From the NCBI GenBank assembly GCA_027068385.1, contig JAMOTR010000039.1:1-6754 (forward strand): a stretch of DNA of 6,754 bases, given 5' to 3'. The notes under the pieces were generated by a model that made no database searches, was not told the DNA's origin, and was given only the letters and a program-made list of their open reading frames with translations. Within the stretch, counting starts at the first letter, position 1. The number at the start of each line of letters is the position of its first letter. The translations under genes were made by a program, and so were the position numbers. Of the stretch, positions 5,649 through 6,754 are shown piece after piece. This DNA is from Candidatus Heimdallarchaeota archaeon (GTDB lineage Archaea; Asgardarchaeota; Njordarchaeia; Njordarchaeales; JAMOTR01).

Positions 5649-6754
5649 ATCAAGAGCACGCGATGCGCATACTAATAGGGTTCATTTCTGGCTTCATCAT
5701 AGGCCTCGAAAGACAAAAAGAAATAGAAAGGGGGACGGGTAAGCAAGCGGGTCTAAGGACTTTTTCGCTCATAGGTCTTTTAGGCGCTATAGCGTTCCTT
5801 CCTGGGGAGTCCACCCTAGCTATCTCCGCCTCCATAGCGTTCGGAATGGTACTAGCGATATACGCTTACTATAGGATGTTCGGAATCGTGGAGATCGGAA
5901 TCACCACGTCGGTGGCGATGATCGTGACGTTCACTTTAGGCGCTCTATCCGGTCTAGGATACCTCACGGAGGCTATAGCGGGCTCTTTAATCACCACGCT
6001 CGTGCTCACGACGAAATACGAACTCCGTCACTTAGCGATGCGTATATCTAAGGAAGAGCTTCTCTCGGCCGTCGAGTTAGCCACCCTCGTGACTCTAATA
6101 TACCCGCTAATACCAAACGTAACGGATCCGATCACGAACTCCCTAAACCTCAAGACCGCTTACTTCATAGCTCGGCTCCTGATGACGATCTCGTTCATAA
6201 ACTACGTGATGCTAAAGATCTTAGGCCCAAAAGGGGTAATACCCTTCGGGCTATTAGGCGGATTCGTGAGCTCTGAGGCTACTACGTATACCGCTTATAT
6301 GGAACTAAAAGGGGGTCGCATCGCTCTCGCCACAGCGCTAGCGTCGCTAATCGCGTTGTACATTAAAGTGGTTATAATCGTCGCGATACTAGAGAGGTCT
6401 CTCGTGTACTACATTATAAATAAGGTTCTCATCGTCCTCACCCTCCTCATAATAATTGCGGCTCTGTTATCGGGAAAGGCTTCCGTAAGCCTAGAGAAGT
6501 TACCCTCGCCCATATCTTATACGTCGGCTTTGAAGTTCACGGCCACGTTCCTTGCGATCTCGTTCTTCGCGGCTATCATAGAGAAATACGCGGCTCAGTA
6601 CTACCTCATAGCCGTAATACTATCGAGTCTCGTGAGCGTCACCGCGGTGACGTTCTCCATAGTAGCCCTCGTGTGCGCCGGTATGATATCGCTAGAAAAA
6701 GCTTCCACGTATCTCCTCATCGCAATGGCCGTAGGGGCATTAAATAAAATCATA
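5633..6754 (+). CDS. MgtC/SapB-like plus DUF4010 membrane protein, 3' end beyond the window
   Basis: The frame is open from ATG 5633 to the window edge: 374 residues, probably missing a short C-terminus since relatives are about 400-430. Residues 10-140 match the MgtC/SapB-type domain, with the signature GFISGFIIGLERQKE (16-30) and AGLRTFSLIGLLGA (39-52). Residues 145-374 match the DUF4010 domain, with GLLGGFVSSEATTYTAYMEL (206-225). About ten or more membrane helices are expected. Family function is not settled; the N-terminal domain relates to proteins of magnesium-limited growth and virulence in bacteria, but that role should not be assumed here. A DUF4010 motif that often carries acidic residues (near GLADVDA in relatives) reads SSLVSVTAVT (331-340). 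The ATG at 5633 overlaps the NAD(P)HX gene by 16 bases; an in-frame ATG at 5663 would give a 14-base gap and still leave the GLER helix. Neither start has a strong Shine-Dalgarno. Confidence 0.88.
   Translation, partial: MELLLNQEHAMRILIGFISGFIIGLERQKEIERGTGKQAGLRTFSLIGLLGAIAFLPGESTLAISASIAFGMVLAIYAYYRMFGIVEIGITTSVAMIVTFTLGALSGLGYLTEAIAGSLITTLVLTTKYELRHLAMRISKEELLSAVELATLVTLIYPLIPNVTDPITNSLNLKTAYFIARLLMTISFINYVMLKILGPKGVIPFGLLGGFVSSEATTYTAYMELKGGRIALATALASLIALYIKVVIIVAILERSLVYYIINKVLIVLTLLIIIAALLSGKASVSLEKLPSPISYTSALKFTATFLAISFFAAIIEKYAAQYYLIAVILSSLVSVTAVTFSIVALVCAGMISLEKASTYLLIAMAVGALNKII

Noticed and set aside
1..6754. CRISPR array, insertion sequence, integrase, toxin-antitoxin or phage genes
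   Set aside because: I looked for direct repeats, transposase motifs and small toxin-like pairs and saw none; the gene content looks like stable chromosomal housekeeping DNA.

Overview
The window looks like a chromosomal segment of an archaeon, most likely a thermophilic member of the Thermoproteota (Crenarchaeota). The evidence is an archaeal/eukaryotic type 2 methionine aminopeptidase, an NAXE-NAXD fusion of archaeal style, genes packed with ATGA start/stop overlaps, and start codons that sit about 25-30 bases behind A/T-rich TATA-like boxes with no Shine-Dalgarno motif, as expected for leaderless transcripts. The species cannot be named from the sequence alone. Nearly every base is coding; there is no gene-free stretch above 300 bases, and I saw no tRNA, rRNA, CRISPR array or insertion sequence.

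Left half, minus strand (3011 down to 1): a probable four-gene operon read right to left. It begins with a type 2 methionine aminopeptidase (2097-3011). A 58-residue two-cluster ferredoxin follows (1924-2100, joined by an ATGA overlap), then an unusual AAA+ ATPase (452-1894), then an unrecognised protein that runs off the left edge (1-455, again joined by an ATGA overlap).

Middle: a DedA/VTT-family membrane protein on the plus strand (3056-3829) diverges from the aminopeptidase across only 44 bases. It converges with a small polytopic membrane protein on the minus strand (3716-4231), and the two coding regions overlap by 114 bases. The part of DedA inside the overlap is an acidic, probably disordered tail; on the other strand the same DNA encodes the last membrane helix of the neighbour.

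Right half, plus strand: a bifunctional NAD(P)HX epimerase/dehydratase (4266-5648) diverges from the small membrane protein across 34 bases. It is followed with a 16-base overlap by an MgtC/DUF4010-type membrane protein that runs off the right edge (5633-6754).

Most genes here are housekeeping or widespread membrane families. The least explained part is the AAA+ ATPase, which has an altered Walker A motif, an initiator-like ATPase core and an unrecognised C-terminal half, together with its translationally coupled unknown partner. The two compact divergent promoter regions, one with a clear dyad, and the 114-base convergent coding overlap are the main non-gene features of interest.
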